This document shows positions 1 through 4,578 of a DNA stretch of 10,516 bases, piece after piece. Position numbers and translations under genes: made by a program. The notes beneath the pieces are model-generated. The model was given only the letters and a program-made list of their open reading frames with translations. It was not told the origin of the DNA and searched no databases. Location: positions 1 to 10,516 of the forward strand of contig JAOPYW010000252.1 in assembly GCA_025964405.1 (NCBI GenBank). Direction: 5' to 3'. Position 1 is the stretch's first letter. Each line of letters starts with the position of its first letter. The DNA comes from Thermoleophilia bacterium. GTDB lineage: Bacteria; Actinomycetota; Thermoleophilia; Gaiellales; SKUG01.

Positions 1-2
1 AG

Positions 3-308
3 CTCGGTACCGACACGCTCGGCTGGACCGTCTTCGAGCCCGCCGCGCAGTTCAAGGGCGACATCGCCCGCGGCCTGCTCTACTTCTACACGCGCTACAA
101 CCCGTCGCGCACCAACAAGTTCACCGACAAGGACTTCATCCACGAGGTGCCGACGCTCATCAAGTGGGCCAAGGAAGATCCGGTCGACGCCTCCGAGATC
201 AAGCGCAACGACGTGGTGCAGAAGTTCCAGGGCAACCGCAACCCGTTCGTCGACCACCCCGAGTTCATCGACGCGGTCGACTTCCTCGCGGTCACCAAGC
301 AGCGCTGA
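3..308 (+). CDS. endonuclease I family nuclease, C-terminal part
   Basis: This is the last 101 codons of a gene that begins before the window and ends in TGA. The visible part matches the C-terminal half of the endonuclease I / NucM family (extracellular or periplasmic nucleases that cut DNA and sometimes RNA). The family blocks seen are GWTVFEPAAQFKGDIARGLL near the start of the fragment (compare the family R/KGDIAR block), WAKEDPVDASEIKRND in the middle, and QGNRNPFVDHPEF near the end, which is the most diagnostic stretch. The catalytic His region and any signal peptide would lie upstream and cannot be seen. A PAP2 phosphatase gene follows on the same strand 47 bases later, with its own ribosome binding site. 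The family call rests on remembered motifs but the match is strong. Confidence 0.88.
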   Translation, partial: LGTDTLGWTVFEPAAQFKGDIARGLLYFYTRYNPSRTNKFTDKDFIHEVPTLIKWAKEDPVDASEIKRNDVVQKFQGNRNPFVDHPEFIDAVDFLAVTKQR

Positions 309-355
309 TCGACATGGCGACTGCGCCCCGCGCATCGCATGCAGGAGCACCTCGC

Positions 356-1006
356 ATGAATCGCCCCCTGGCGTTCATCGGGGTGCTCCTCGTCGTTGCG
401 GCCCTCATCGCCGCGACCCTCGTCGACCAGCTCGGCGCGCCGCCGTTCGACCGCTGGATCACCCTGCACGTCGACCGCTGGCGTGACCCGTCGCTGTGGG
501 GAGCTGTCTTCCGCGCCGCGAGCCGATACGGATACGGCACCTGGCTCATCCCGGCCTCCGTCGCGCTCGGCGCCGTGCTCGCGATCGCGCGACGGTCGCT
601 GCGCGCGGGGCTGCTGCTCGTCTTCGCCAACCTCGCAGCGACGCTCTGCAACGCGGTGCTCAAGGAGCTCTTCGACCGCCCCCGACCGCAGTTCGAGCAG
701 TTCGCGCCCACGAGCGGCTTCTCGCTCCCGAGCGGGCACTCCGCGTCGAGCGCGGCCCTCGCGGTGGCGCTCGTGCTCTCGCTGCGTCCCGGCCGTGCGC
801 GCCGGGTGGTGCTCGTGCTCGGCGTACTGTTCGCGTTCGTCGTGGGCCTGTCACGCGTCGTGCTCGGCGTGCACTACACGACCGACGTCGCGATCGGGTG
901 GGCCGAGGGCGCCGGCGTCGCGCTGCTCATCGCGTCGGTGACCACGGCGCGCGCACCGCTCCCCAGCATGCGCAGCATCACTCGCGGGTCGCACGCGAAG
1001 CGCTAG
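356..1006 (+). CDS. PAP2-family membrane phosphatase
   Basis: This 216-residue integral membrane protein belongs to the type 2 phosphatidic acid phosphatase family, which removes phosphate from lipid phosphates such as phosphatidic acid or undecaprenyl pyrophosphate at the outer face of the membrane. All three family motifs are present: K103-x6-R110-P111 (in KELFDRPRP), P125-S-G-H128, and S166-R-x5-H173-x3-D177. Hydrophobic segments lie near residues 5-24, 62-77, 84-102, 132-143, 151-165 and 178-194. I chose the ATG at 356 because AGGAG (343-347) precedes it by 8 bases. An in-frame ATG at 314 and anything earlier lack a good ribosome binding site, and the earliest choices would overlap the endonuclease gene. 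The physiological substrate cannot be told from the sequence. The stop lies 10 bases before the SRAP gene. Confidence 0.92.
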   Translation: MNRPLAFIGVLLVVAALIAATLVDQLGAPPFDRWITLHVDRWRDPSLWGAVFRAASRYGYGTWLIPASVALGAVLAIARRSLRAGLLLVFANLAATLCNAVLKELFDRPRPQFEQFAPTSGFSLPSGHSASSAALAVALVLSLRPGRARRVVLVLGVLFAFVVGLSRVVLGVHYTTDVAIGWAEGAGVALLIASVTTARAPLPSMRSITRGSHAKR

Positions 1007-1016
1007 GCTGACACGC
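1004..1016 (+). promoter_or_regulatory. candidate -10 box for a leaderless SRAP transcript
   Basis: TAGGCT (1004-1009) lies 7 bases before the ATG at 1017. TANNNT followed by 6-7 bases and then ATG is the usual arrangement of leaderless transcripts in actinobacteria, where transcription starts on the A of the start codon. No Shine-Dalgarno is visible upstream of this ATG, which fits. No good -35 hexamer is seen. The box overlaps the TAG stop of the preceding gene, so co-transcription with it is also possible. Confidence 0.45.
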
Positions 1017-1766
1017 ATGTGTGGTCGCTACCAGCTCGCGCTGCCCGGACGCTCGCTCGCCGCCTACCTCGACGCGCACCTCGGTGCGATGTCGCACCTG
1101 GCCGAACCGACGTGGAACGCCGCGCCGAGCCAGGCGCTTCCGGTCGTTGCGCTCGCGCCGTCGGGGGAGCGGGTGCTCGAGATGGCGACCTGGGGGCTGA
1201 CGCCCGCCTGGGCTCGCCAGCCGGGGCGTGATCCGTGGAAGCCGCTCATCAACGCGCGCGCCGAGACGGTCGCGACCAAGCCCGCCTTCCGCACTGCACT
1301 GCGCCAGCGCCGCGTGCTCGTGCCGGCGACCGGGTTCTACGAATGGGTGGGGCCGCCCGGCAACAAGGCGGCCCACGCGATTCGGGTGCAGGGTGACGTG
1401 GTCGACTTCGAGACCGGCGAGATCGGCGGGCGTGCGGCGGCGATCAGCGAGACGGCCGTGCCGTTCCTGATGGCGGGCATCGCCGAGGTCTGGGTCGACG
1501 CCGACAACGTGCCGAGCCTCAACTATGCGGTGATCACGACGACGGCGAACGAACTGGTGCACCCGATCCACGCGCGCATGCCGGTGATCCTCGAGGGCGA
1601 AGATGCCCGGCTGTGGCTCGATACCCCGCCCGAGGCGACCGACCTGCTGATGGAGCTGCTGCGGCCGTTCCCGGCGGAGCGCATGGAGGAGTGGGAGGTG
1701 CCGCGCGACGTCAACAGCGCGCACAACGACGGCCCGCACCTCGTCACGCCGGCCGGCCTGTTCTAG
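1017..1766 (+). CDS. SOS response-associated peptidase (SRAP, HMCES/YedK type)
   Basis: This 249-residue protein has a SRAP domain. The family recognises abasic sites in single-stranded DNA and forms a covalent thiazolidine link through the N-terminal Cys2, shielding the lesion. The protein starts MCGRY, and Cys2 becomes the N-terminus after Met removal. The other active-site residues are visible: N79 in the NARAET motif, E109 in the FYEW motif, and H185 in the HARMP motif. The WNAAPSQ block at 33-39 is also typical. The length is slightly above the roughly 220 residues of E. coli YedK, with extra residues around 125-150 between the central strands. The start is fixed by the need for MCGR at the N-terminus. 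No SOS box was recognised upstream. Confidence 0.94.
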   Translation: MCGRYQLALPGRSLAAYLDAHLGAMSHLAEPTWNAAPSQALPVVALAPSGERVLEMATWGLTPAWARQPGRDPWKPLINARAETVATKPAFRTALRQRRVLVPATGFYEWVGPPGNKAAHAIRVQGDVVDFETGEIGGRAAAISETAVPFLMAGIAEVWVDADNVPSLNYAVITTTANELVHPIHARMPVILEGEDARLWLDTPPEATDLLMELLRPFPAERMEEWEVPRDVNSAHNDGPHLVTPAGLF

Positions 1767-1774
1767 GCGGGCGA

Positions 1775-1789
1775 GCGCCGCGCCGGCGC
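1775..1789. other. short GC hairpin after the SRAP gene
   Basis: GCGCCG (1775-1780) and CGGCGC (1784-1789) form a 6-bp stem with a 3-base CGC loop, 8 bases after the SRAP stop codon. No run of T follows. It could be a weak GC-only terminator of the actinobacterial kind, but in DNA this GC-rich such a small hairpin can arise by chance. Confidence 0.25.
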
Positions 1790-1845
1790 ACAGGTACCGC
1801 TGATTCCGGCGGTGCGGCTCGTTTGCTCGCCCCCTGCCCGGGGAG

Positions 1846-1863
1846 GTGGAGGGAAACCCCCAC
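1846..1863 (+). other. hairpin in the csbD-like leader
   Basis: GTGG/CCAC and GGG/CCC pair into a 7-bp stem with one bulged A (1850) and an AAA loop. It ends 5 bases before the CAGGAG ribosome binding site (1869-1874) of the CsbD-like gene. If transcribed it could affect translation or transcript stability, but no regulatory role is shown by the sequence alone. Confidence 0.25.
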
Positions 1864-1879
1864 GACGACAGGAGCCACC

Positions 1880-2047
1880 ATGGGCGAAGGTACGATCGAC
1901 AAGCTGAAGGGCCGCGCGAAGGAGACCGCCGGCGCCGCGACCGACAACGACGAGCTGCGCGCGGAGGGTCAGGTCGACCAGGGCAAGGGCGGCCTCAAGG
2001 ACAAGGTCGACGACGTCGCCGACAAGGTCAAGGATGCGATCGACTGA
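1880..2047 (+). CDS. CsbD-like small general stress protein
   Basis: This encodes a 55-residue, highly charged, hydrophilic protein without membrane segments. The sequence GTIDKLKGRAKETAG at residues 4-18, then repeated KGGLKDKVDDVADKVKDA-type helices, is typical of the CsbD family. Those proteins are abundant under general stress in many bacteria, but their biochemical role is unknown. The start is the ATG at 1880, preceded by CAGGAG (1869-1874) with 5 bases of spacing. The reading frame stays open far upstream, but that extension is arginine-rich out-of-frame sequence overlapping the SRAP gene. The gene stands alone: 113 bases separate it from the SRAP gene, and a strong hairpin terminator follows. 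I could not identify a convincing stress-sigma-factor promoter. Confidence 0.9.
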   Translation: MGEGTIDKLKGRAKETAGAATDNDELRAEGQVDQGKGGLKDKVDDVADKVKDAID

Positions 2048-2099
2048 CATCGCGCACCCGACGTCCCGCGCTGCGCGGCATGGTGCCGCGCGCGCACGA

Positions 2100-2123
2100 A
2101 CGGCCCTGCTTCGGCGGGGCCGT
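2100..2123 (+). terminator. UUCG-capped terminator hairpin after the csbD-like gene
   Basis: ACGGCCC (2100-2106) pairs with GGGCCGT (2117-2123). One T-G pair and GC-TTCG-GC then continue the stem to a tetraloop, giving 10 bp closed by the very stable UUCG loop. It lies 52 bases after the CsbD-like stop codon. No T run follows, as is common for high-GC actinobacterial terminators. Confidence 0.72.
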
Positions 2124-2149
2124 CGTCGTTGGGGTGTGACGCGCCCGGC

Positions 2150-2162
2150 GCGCGATTCGCAC
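2150..2162. repeat. 13-bp palindromic direct repeat, left copy
   Basis: GCGCGATTCGCAC matches the right copy at 2216-2228 at 12 of 13 positions (only the second base differs). The copies lie in the same orientation 66 bases apart and flank the 19-bp-arm hairpin at 2167-2209. This copy is an imperfect palindrome. Confidence 0.6.
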
Positions 2163-2166
2163 GACG

Positions 2167-2209
2167 CTGGGATGCGCGCATCGCAGCTCGTGCGATGCGC
2201 GCATCCCAG
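2167..2209. repeat. perfect inverted repeat, 19-bp arms, 5-base loop
   Basis: The left arm CTGGGATGCGCGCATCGCA (2167-2185) and the right arm (2191-2209) are exact reverse complements, separated by GCTCG. Each arm also contains the 12-bp self-palindrome GATGCGCGCATC (2171-2182 and 2194-2205), so the element can fold either as one long hairpin or as two small ones. It lies between two convergent genes, after the csbD-like terminator. It could be a bidirectional terminator, a REP-like element, a pair of protein-binding sites, or a structured RNA. The sequence alone does not decide. Confidence 0.85.
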
Positions 2210-2215
2210 ACTCGC

Positions 2216-2228
2216 GTGCGATTCGCAC
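2216..2228. repeat. 13-bp palindromic direct repeat, right copy
   Basis: GTGCGATTCGCAC is a perfect palindrome around a single central base (GTGCGA / TCGCAC). It is the right-hand partner of the repeat at 2150-2162, and its last base is the first base of the next hairpin. Confidence 0.6.
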
Positions 2229-2273
2229 AAAGTGTGCACCAGGTGCCATTTGTGGCACATGGTGCACACTTTG
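2228..2273. repeat. near-perfect inverted repeat, 21-bp arms, 4-base loop
   Basis: Bases 2228-2248 and 2253-2273 are reverse complements except for one mismatch (G2242 opposite A2259), with loop TTTG. The arms begin CAAAGTGTGCACC and end in GGTGCACACTTTG. It is AT-richer than its surroundings and unrelated in sequence to the neighbouring 19-bp hairpin, though the two are packed within 125 bases. It lies 36 bases beyond the stop codon of the - strand gene ending at 2309, so it could terminate that transcript. The plus-strand direction already has a terminator at 2100-2123. Confidence 0.85.
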
Positions 2274-2308
2274 CGGCAGTGTCATCGCCGACGACCCGTG
2301 TGCAGACG

Positions 2309-2644
2309 TCAGGCCGTGCTCGGGCGCTCCCGGCCGCGAATCACCAGCACGTTGGCAACGCCCCGCGCCCGAGCCTGCGGAGCTGCGGTGGCGGTGCGCC
2401 CGGCCAGCGGCTGCGACGGTCGGACCACCCGCAGCCTCGGGGTGCACGTCGGATGCCGAAGCTCGGCGACGGGCACGAGCCTGTCGGCCGGAGCGGTGGC
2501 GGCCGTGCAGGGAGTGCTGCCGACGGCGGCTGGCGCGTCGCGCCACGTGCCCCGCTGGTCGCTCGGCACGGCGGTCAGCCGCACGCCCAGGTTGGCGGCC
2601 AGGGGGATGAAGAACACCAGGGTGGCGAGTACGACGGCTCTCAT
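2309..2644 (-). CDS. small membrane-anchored or secreted protein, unknown
   Basis: I do not recognise this 111-residue protein. Residues 1-22 (MRAVVLATLVFFIPLAANLG, then VR) form a hydrophobic signal peptide or N-terminal anchor. The rest is hydrophilic, rich in Ala, Pro, Thr and Arg, with two cysteines (C46 and C67) that could pair outside the cell. Codons in the first two thirds strongly favour G or C at the third position, which supports real coding over the competing frames on both strands. The start at 2644 has a GGTGGGAGC purine stretch just upstream, a mediocre ribosome binding site. The gene lies on the - strand downstream of the tRNA-Gln and its terminator, and ends facing the CsbD-like gene across the palindrome block. 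Confidence 0.55.
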   Translation of the reverse strand: MRAVVLATLVFFIPLAANLGVRLTAVPSDQRGTWRDAPAAVGSTPCTAATAPADRLVPVAELRHPTCTPRLRVVRPSQPLAGRTATAAPQARARGVANVLVIRGRERPSTA

Positions 2645-2781
2645 GCTCCCACCGTCGGCGTTCGGGGGCCCGTGCGGCCTCGCCCTCGGCGCGTGCGCTG
2701 CTCCCCCGATCGGGGCCCAACTCGCCGGTCGGACGCCCGTTCATGATCGGGGCCCGACGCCCTCGCTGCGCCCCGAACGTC
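2645..2781. other. gap between tRNA terminator and small - strand gene
   Basis: No gene is supported here. The 11-bp sequence GATCGGGGCCC occurs twice in direct orientation (2708-2718 and 2745-2755), 37 bases apart. That could be a pair of binding sites or chance in GC-rich DNA. No clear promoter for the gene starting at 2644 was recognised. Confidence 0.35.
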
Positions 2782-2808
2782 GACGGGCCCCGCGATGCGG
2801 GGCCCGTC
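2782..2808 (-). terminator. 12-bp GC hairpin terminator after tRNA-Gln
   Basis: GACGGGCCCCGC (2782-2793) and its exact complement (2797-2808) form a 12-bp stem with a 3-base loop. On the - strand it begins 5 bases after the 3' end of the tRNA, the expected place for a tRNA terminator. No T run follows. Confidence 0.75.
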
Positions 2809-2813
2809 TGCAG

Positions 2814-2884
2814 TTGCCGAACAGGGATTCGAACCCCAACTTTCCGCTCCAGAGGCGGACGTCCTACCGTTAGACGATTCGGCA
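2814..2884 (-). tRNA. tRNA-Gln (anticodon CUG)
   Basis: The - strand folds into a complete 71-base cloverleaf. The acceptor stem TGCCGAA/TTCGGCA is 7 bp and perfect. The D arm is GTCT/GGAC with a 7-base loop. The anticodon stem TCCGC/GCGGA carries the loop CTCTGGA, giving anticodon CTG, which reads CAG (Gln). The variable region is 4 bases, and the T arm has the TTCGAAT loop with two wobble pairs near its base. The U1-A72 first pair suits a tRNA-Gln, and the discriminator base is A. No 3' CCA is encoded, so it must be added afterwards. A promoter lies just upstream and a strong terminator just downstream, so this is a single-gene unit. Confidence 0.93.
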
Positions 2885-2896
2885 CCGTCTGAGGGC

Positions 2897-2925
2897 AGGA
2901 TACCCCGTGGCGGAGTGCCGCGCAA
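2897..2925 (-). promoter_or_regulatory. sigma-70-type promoter of tRNA-Gln
   Basis: Read on the - strand: -35 TTGCGC (2920-2925), a 17-base spacer, then -10 TATCCT (2897-2902). Transcription would start near 2890, about 6 bases before the tRNA 5' end. The spacing is ideal and the -10 is good; the -35 is only partial. Confidence 0.65.
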
Positions 2926-2977
2926 GATCACGAGCGACACCCGCTCGGAGCCGTCACATGAGCGAATCGCTTCGAAC

Positions 2978-3886
2978 TCAGCCGAAGGTCGTGGTGGCGA
3001 TGTTCGTCTTGAACATGCGCGTGTCCTCGCCCTGCTGCGCGGCCGGAGCCTGCGCCGCGACGCTCTCGAGCACGGCCTGGTCGGCAGGGTTGACCTCGTA
3101 GGTCGCGAAGACGTTGTCGCCCGCCGACGGGTACGCGCTCAACACGAGTCCGTCGGGCGCCAGTGACACCTTCACCTCCGACACGCCGTACGCGTCGGCC
3201 TGGGCGTCGGGCAGCTCGTAGTCGATCATGCGCGTATCGCGCACCTCGTTGCGGATGGTGCCCTTCTGGATCGCGTCGGTCATCACCTTGGTGACGTCCT
3301 GCTCGGTCATGCTCGGCTCGTTGAGCGCGTGCTTCACCGGCCAGTAGGTCGTCGACCGCTTGCCACGCAGGCTCGGGTCGCCGTTCACGTGCACGTCGAG
3401 GATGTGCTGCAGGCGATCGGTCGGCAGGTAGACCTGGTCGCCGCGCGAGTTCTTCGTGTAGATCGCGAGCCCGTTGGCCGAGGGCAGCTGTCCTGCCGAC
3501 GACTTGGCATCGCCGAGGCCGACGTCCTCGCCGAGGAAACCGGGTGCTGCTCCCAGCTGCTTGAGCGCCTTCGCGGCGTCCTGCAGCGGCTCGGGTGCGA
3601 GCGGTGAGTTGCCGCCGTCGAGGTCGCGCGCCGCCTTCATGGGCGCTGCATCCTTCTTGGGCGTCGTGCGCGGGGCATCCGCGTCGCGCTTCGGTACGAG
3701 GATCTGTGCGATGCCCGGCGCGTACACCGTGGCGCCCTGGCTCAGCAGGCGCTGCGCGACCGGCGATGCGTTCGCGGGTACGTTCGTCGCAGGCGACGTG
3801 GCCGGCTGCGTTGCCGGCTTGACGGCAGGTGCGGGCGCGAGATTGGCGAGACCGCCCTGCGCGCCACTGACTCCGAAATTCGACAT
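2978..3886 (-). CDS. protein with EndoU/BECR-like C-terminal nuclease domain
   Basis: This 302-residue protein has no signal peptide or membrane segment. Residues 1-45 are Gly/Ala/Pro/Thr-rich and probably disordered. Residues about 46-135 form a charged, Ala-rich linker region. Residues about 140-255 resemble bacterial EndoU-type RNase toxins of the BECR fold: RLQHILDVH (159-166), then STTYWP (178-183), an amphipathic helix MTEQDVTKVMTDAIQKG (193-209), and a closing strand ending in DGLVLSAYP (245-253). S250/Y252 sit where the family's conserved Thr/Ser-x-Tyr falls. The second catalytic His of EndoU is not obvious (K176, H166 or H186 are alternatives), so activity is uncertain. A tail of about 45 residues follows. 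GGAGG (3893-3897) sits 6 bases before the ATG, and a promoter lies upstream. No immunity-type gene is adjacent. The family call is from remembered motifs only. Confidence 0.5.
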   Translation of the reverse strand: MSNFGVSGAQGGLANLAPAPAVKPATQPATSPATNVPANASPVAQRLLSQGATVYAPGIAQILVPKRDADAPRTTPKKDAAPMKAARDLDGGNSPLAPEPLQDAAKALKQLGAAPGFLGEDVGLGDAKSSAGQLPSANGLAIYTKNSRGDQVYLPTDRLQHILDVHVNGDPSLRGKRSTTYWPVKHALNEPSMTEQDVTKVMTDAIQKGTIRNEVRDTRMIDYELPDAQADAYGVSEVKVSLAPDGLVLSAYPSAGDNVFATYEVNPADQAVLESVAAQAPAAQQGEDTRMFKTNIATTTFG

Positions 3887-4003
3887 GTCCCACCTCCCCC
3901 TCAGAAGGCCGTGCTTCCCGGATGCTGCGAAGGCCCCTCAGCCCTGCTGCATCCCGTCCCGTCGACGCGGTGTCATCCCTGAACACTCCACGCGTCAGGT
4001 TCC

Positions 4004-4032
4004 AACGTACGACGGTACTCACGATCGGTCAA
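4004..4032 (-). promoter_or_regulatory. promoter of the EndoU-like gene
   Basis: On the - strand: -35 TTGACC (4027-4032), a 17-base spacer, and -10 TACGTT (4004-4009). Initiation would fall near 3997, leaving a 5' leader of about 110 bases before the ATG at 3886. The -35 matches 5 of 6 consensus bases and the -10 keeps TANNNT. Confidence 0.55.
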
Positions 4033-4154
4033 CCGGAAATCGACTGCCAATCGCCCGTATCTCGGTAGGGGAGCTGACGCGGAACCGCAATCGGGTGTTC
4101 TGAGAGCGGCCCGCGTGCTGGCGAGTGGTGGCCACCGCGTGGCCGTAGTCGACG

Positions 4155-4189
4155 CGTTGCGCGCCTGATCGACGCGCACACGCGCAACG
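4155..4189. repeat. 9-bp inverted repeat with 17-base loop
   Basis: CGTTGCGCG (4155-4163) and CGCGCAACG (4181-4189) are exact reverse complements separated by 17 bases. It lies immediately beyond the terminator at 4192-4221. It may form a weak second hairpin on the - strand transcript or be a binding site. Confidence 0.4.
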
Positions 4190-4191
4190 AG

Positions 4192-4221
4192 TCGGGACCC
4201 CCGCCGAAGCGAGGGTCCCGA
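4192..4221 (-). terminator. UUCG-capped terminator of the small peptide gene
   Basis: On the - strand TCGGGACCC pairs with GGGTCCCGA, continues through a T-G pair and CGC/GCG, and is capped by a TTCG tetraloop, making a 13-bp stem. On the + strand the same site has a C-A mismatch in place of the T-G pair, so it is best built for - strand transcripts. It lies 31 bases after the stop codon of the peptide gene ending at 4252. Confidence 0.78.
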
Positions 4222-4251
4222 GAAACGGTGAGGTGTGGGTTCAGCGTGGAG

Positions 4252-4485
4252 CTAGTACGCCATCCATCGGTACTGCGTGGAGATCTTGTCGTGGCTGTCC
4301 CAGCAGTAGCGCTTCATCTGCGACTCGCGGCCGCCCGAGGATGCCGTGCGGTAGGCGCCCGTGCTCTTCCAAGTCGTGCAGCCTGGCGTGGAGGCGTTCG
4401 CCGGTGCGGTGGCTACGACGAGGCTGGTGGCGACGATGGCCGCGAAAGTGGACAGGGCGGTGAGGGAGAGGGCTGCTCGAGACAT
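4252..4485 (-). CDS. small secreted cationic peptide with two cysteines
   Basis: This 77-residue precursor has a clear Sec signal peptide: MSRAA, then a hydrophobic core to about residue 27, and a likely cleavage after APANA (residue 31). The predicted 46-residue mature peptide has two Cys (C36 and C61 of the precursor, able to form one disulfide), 7 Lys/Arg against 3 Asp/Glu, 7 Trp/Tyr, and ends YRWMAY. I do not recognise the family; it is not an obvious lactococcin-972-type bacteriocin. The ATG at 4485 is preceded by GGAG with 5 bases of spacing. A longer TTG start at 4548 is excluded because it coincides with the -35 box. The gene has its own promoter and terminator and lies 93 bases after the ABC exporter stop codon on the same strand. 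It could be an antimicrobial, signalling or envelope peptide, but nothing in the sequence decides. Confidence 0.72.
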   Translation of the reverse strand: MSRAALSLTALSTFAAIVATSLVVATAPANASTPGCTTWKSTGAYRTASSGGRESQMKRYCWDSHDKISTQYRWMAY

Positions 4486-4519
4486 GGGGGCTCCGATTGC
4501 AAACGGGTTGGTATGCTCT

Positions 4520-4548
4520 AAGGTACTGCGCCCTGACTTGCTCGTCAA
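4520..4548 (-). promoter_or_regulatory. promoter of the small secreted peptide gene
   Basis: On the - strand: -35 TTGACG (4543-4548), a 17-base spacer, and -10 TACCTT (4520-4525). The start would be near 4513, about 28 bases before the ATG. This is one of the best sigma-70-type promoters in the window, in a short AT-richer patch. Confidence 0.65.
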
Positions 4549-4578
4549 GGTGCATTCTCGGTGGAGGAACAGCGCCGC

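Larger units (their letters stand above)
3887..4251. other. 365-base stretch without a gene
   Basis: It holds the promoter and a leader of about 110 bases for the EndoU-like gene (3887-4032), an inverted repeat (4155-4189), and the terminator of the small peptide gene (4192-4221). The remaining part, about 4035-4150, shows no supported coding sequence on either strand. Confidence 0.6.

Noticed and set aside
164..355. Earlier starts for the PAP2 gene (164 or ATG at 314)
   Set aside because: The region before 308 belongs to the endonuclease frame. The ATG at 314 lacks a Shine-Dalgarno, while 356 has AGGAG 8 bases upstream and starts at the first membrane helix.
1821..1846. A stress-sigma-type promoter (GTTTGC, 14 bases, GGGAGG) before the csbD-like gene
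   Set aside because: The -35-like part is reasonable but the -10 (GGGAGG instead of GGGTAT) is poor, so I could not support it.
2028..2885. Long open frames on both strands across 2028-2885 (about 280 codons each)
   Set aside because: They run through the tRNA, two terminators and the palindromes, and their translations are low-complexity Arg/Ala/Pro. Only the frame at 2309-2644 shows plausible codon bias and a signal segment.
2700..2977. Integration (att) site at tRNA-Gln
   Set aside because: No duplicated tRNA 3' end, integrase or phage gene is visible on either side within the window.
2928..4022. A 364-codon - strand frame overlapping the EndoU-like gene
   Set aside because: It is an Arg-rich shadow in another frame. 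The 2978-3886 frame has a strong Shine-Dalgarno, a promoter and balanced composition.
4486..4548. A longer start (TTG at 4548) for the small secreted peptide
   Set aside because: The TTG is part of the -35 hexamer TTGACG. The inner ATG at 4485 has a good ribosome binding site and gives a clean signal peptide.
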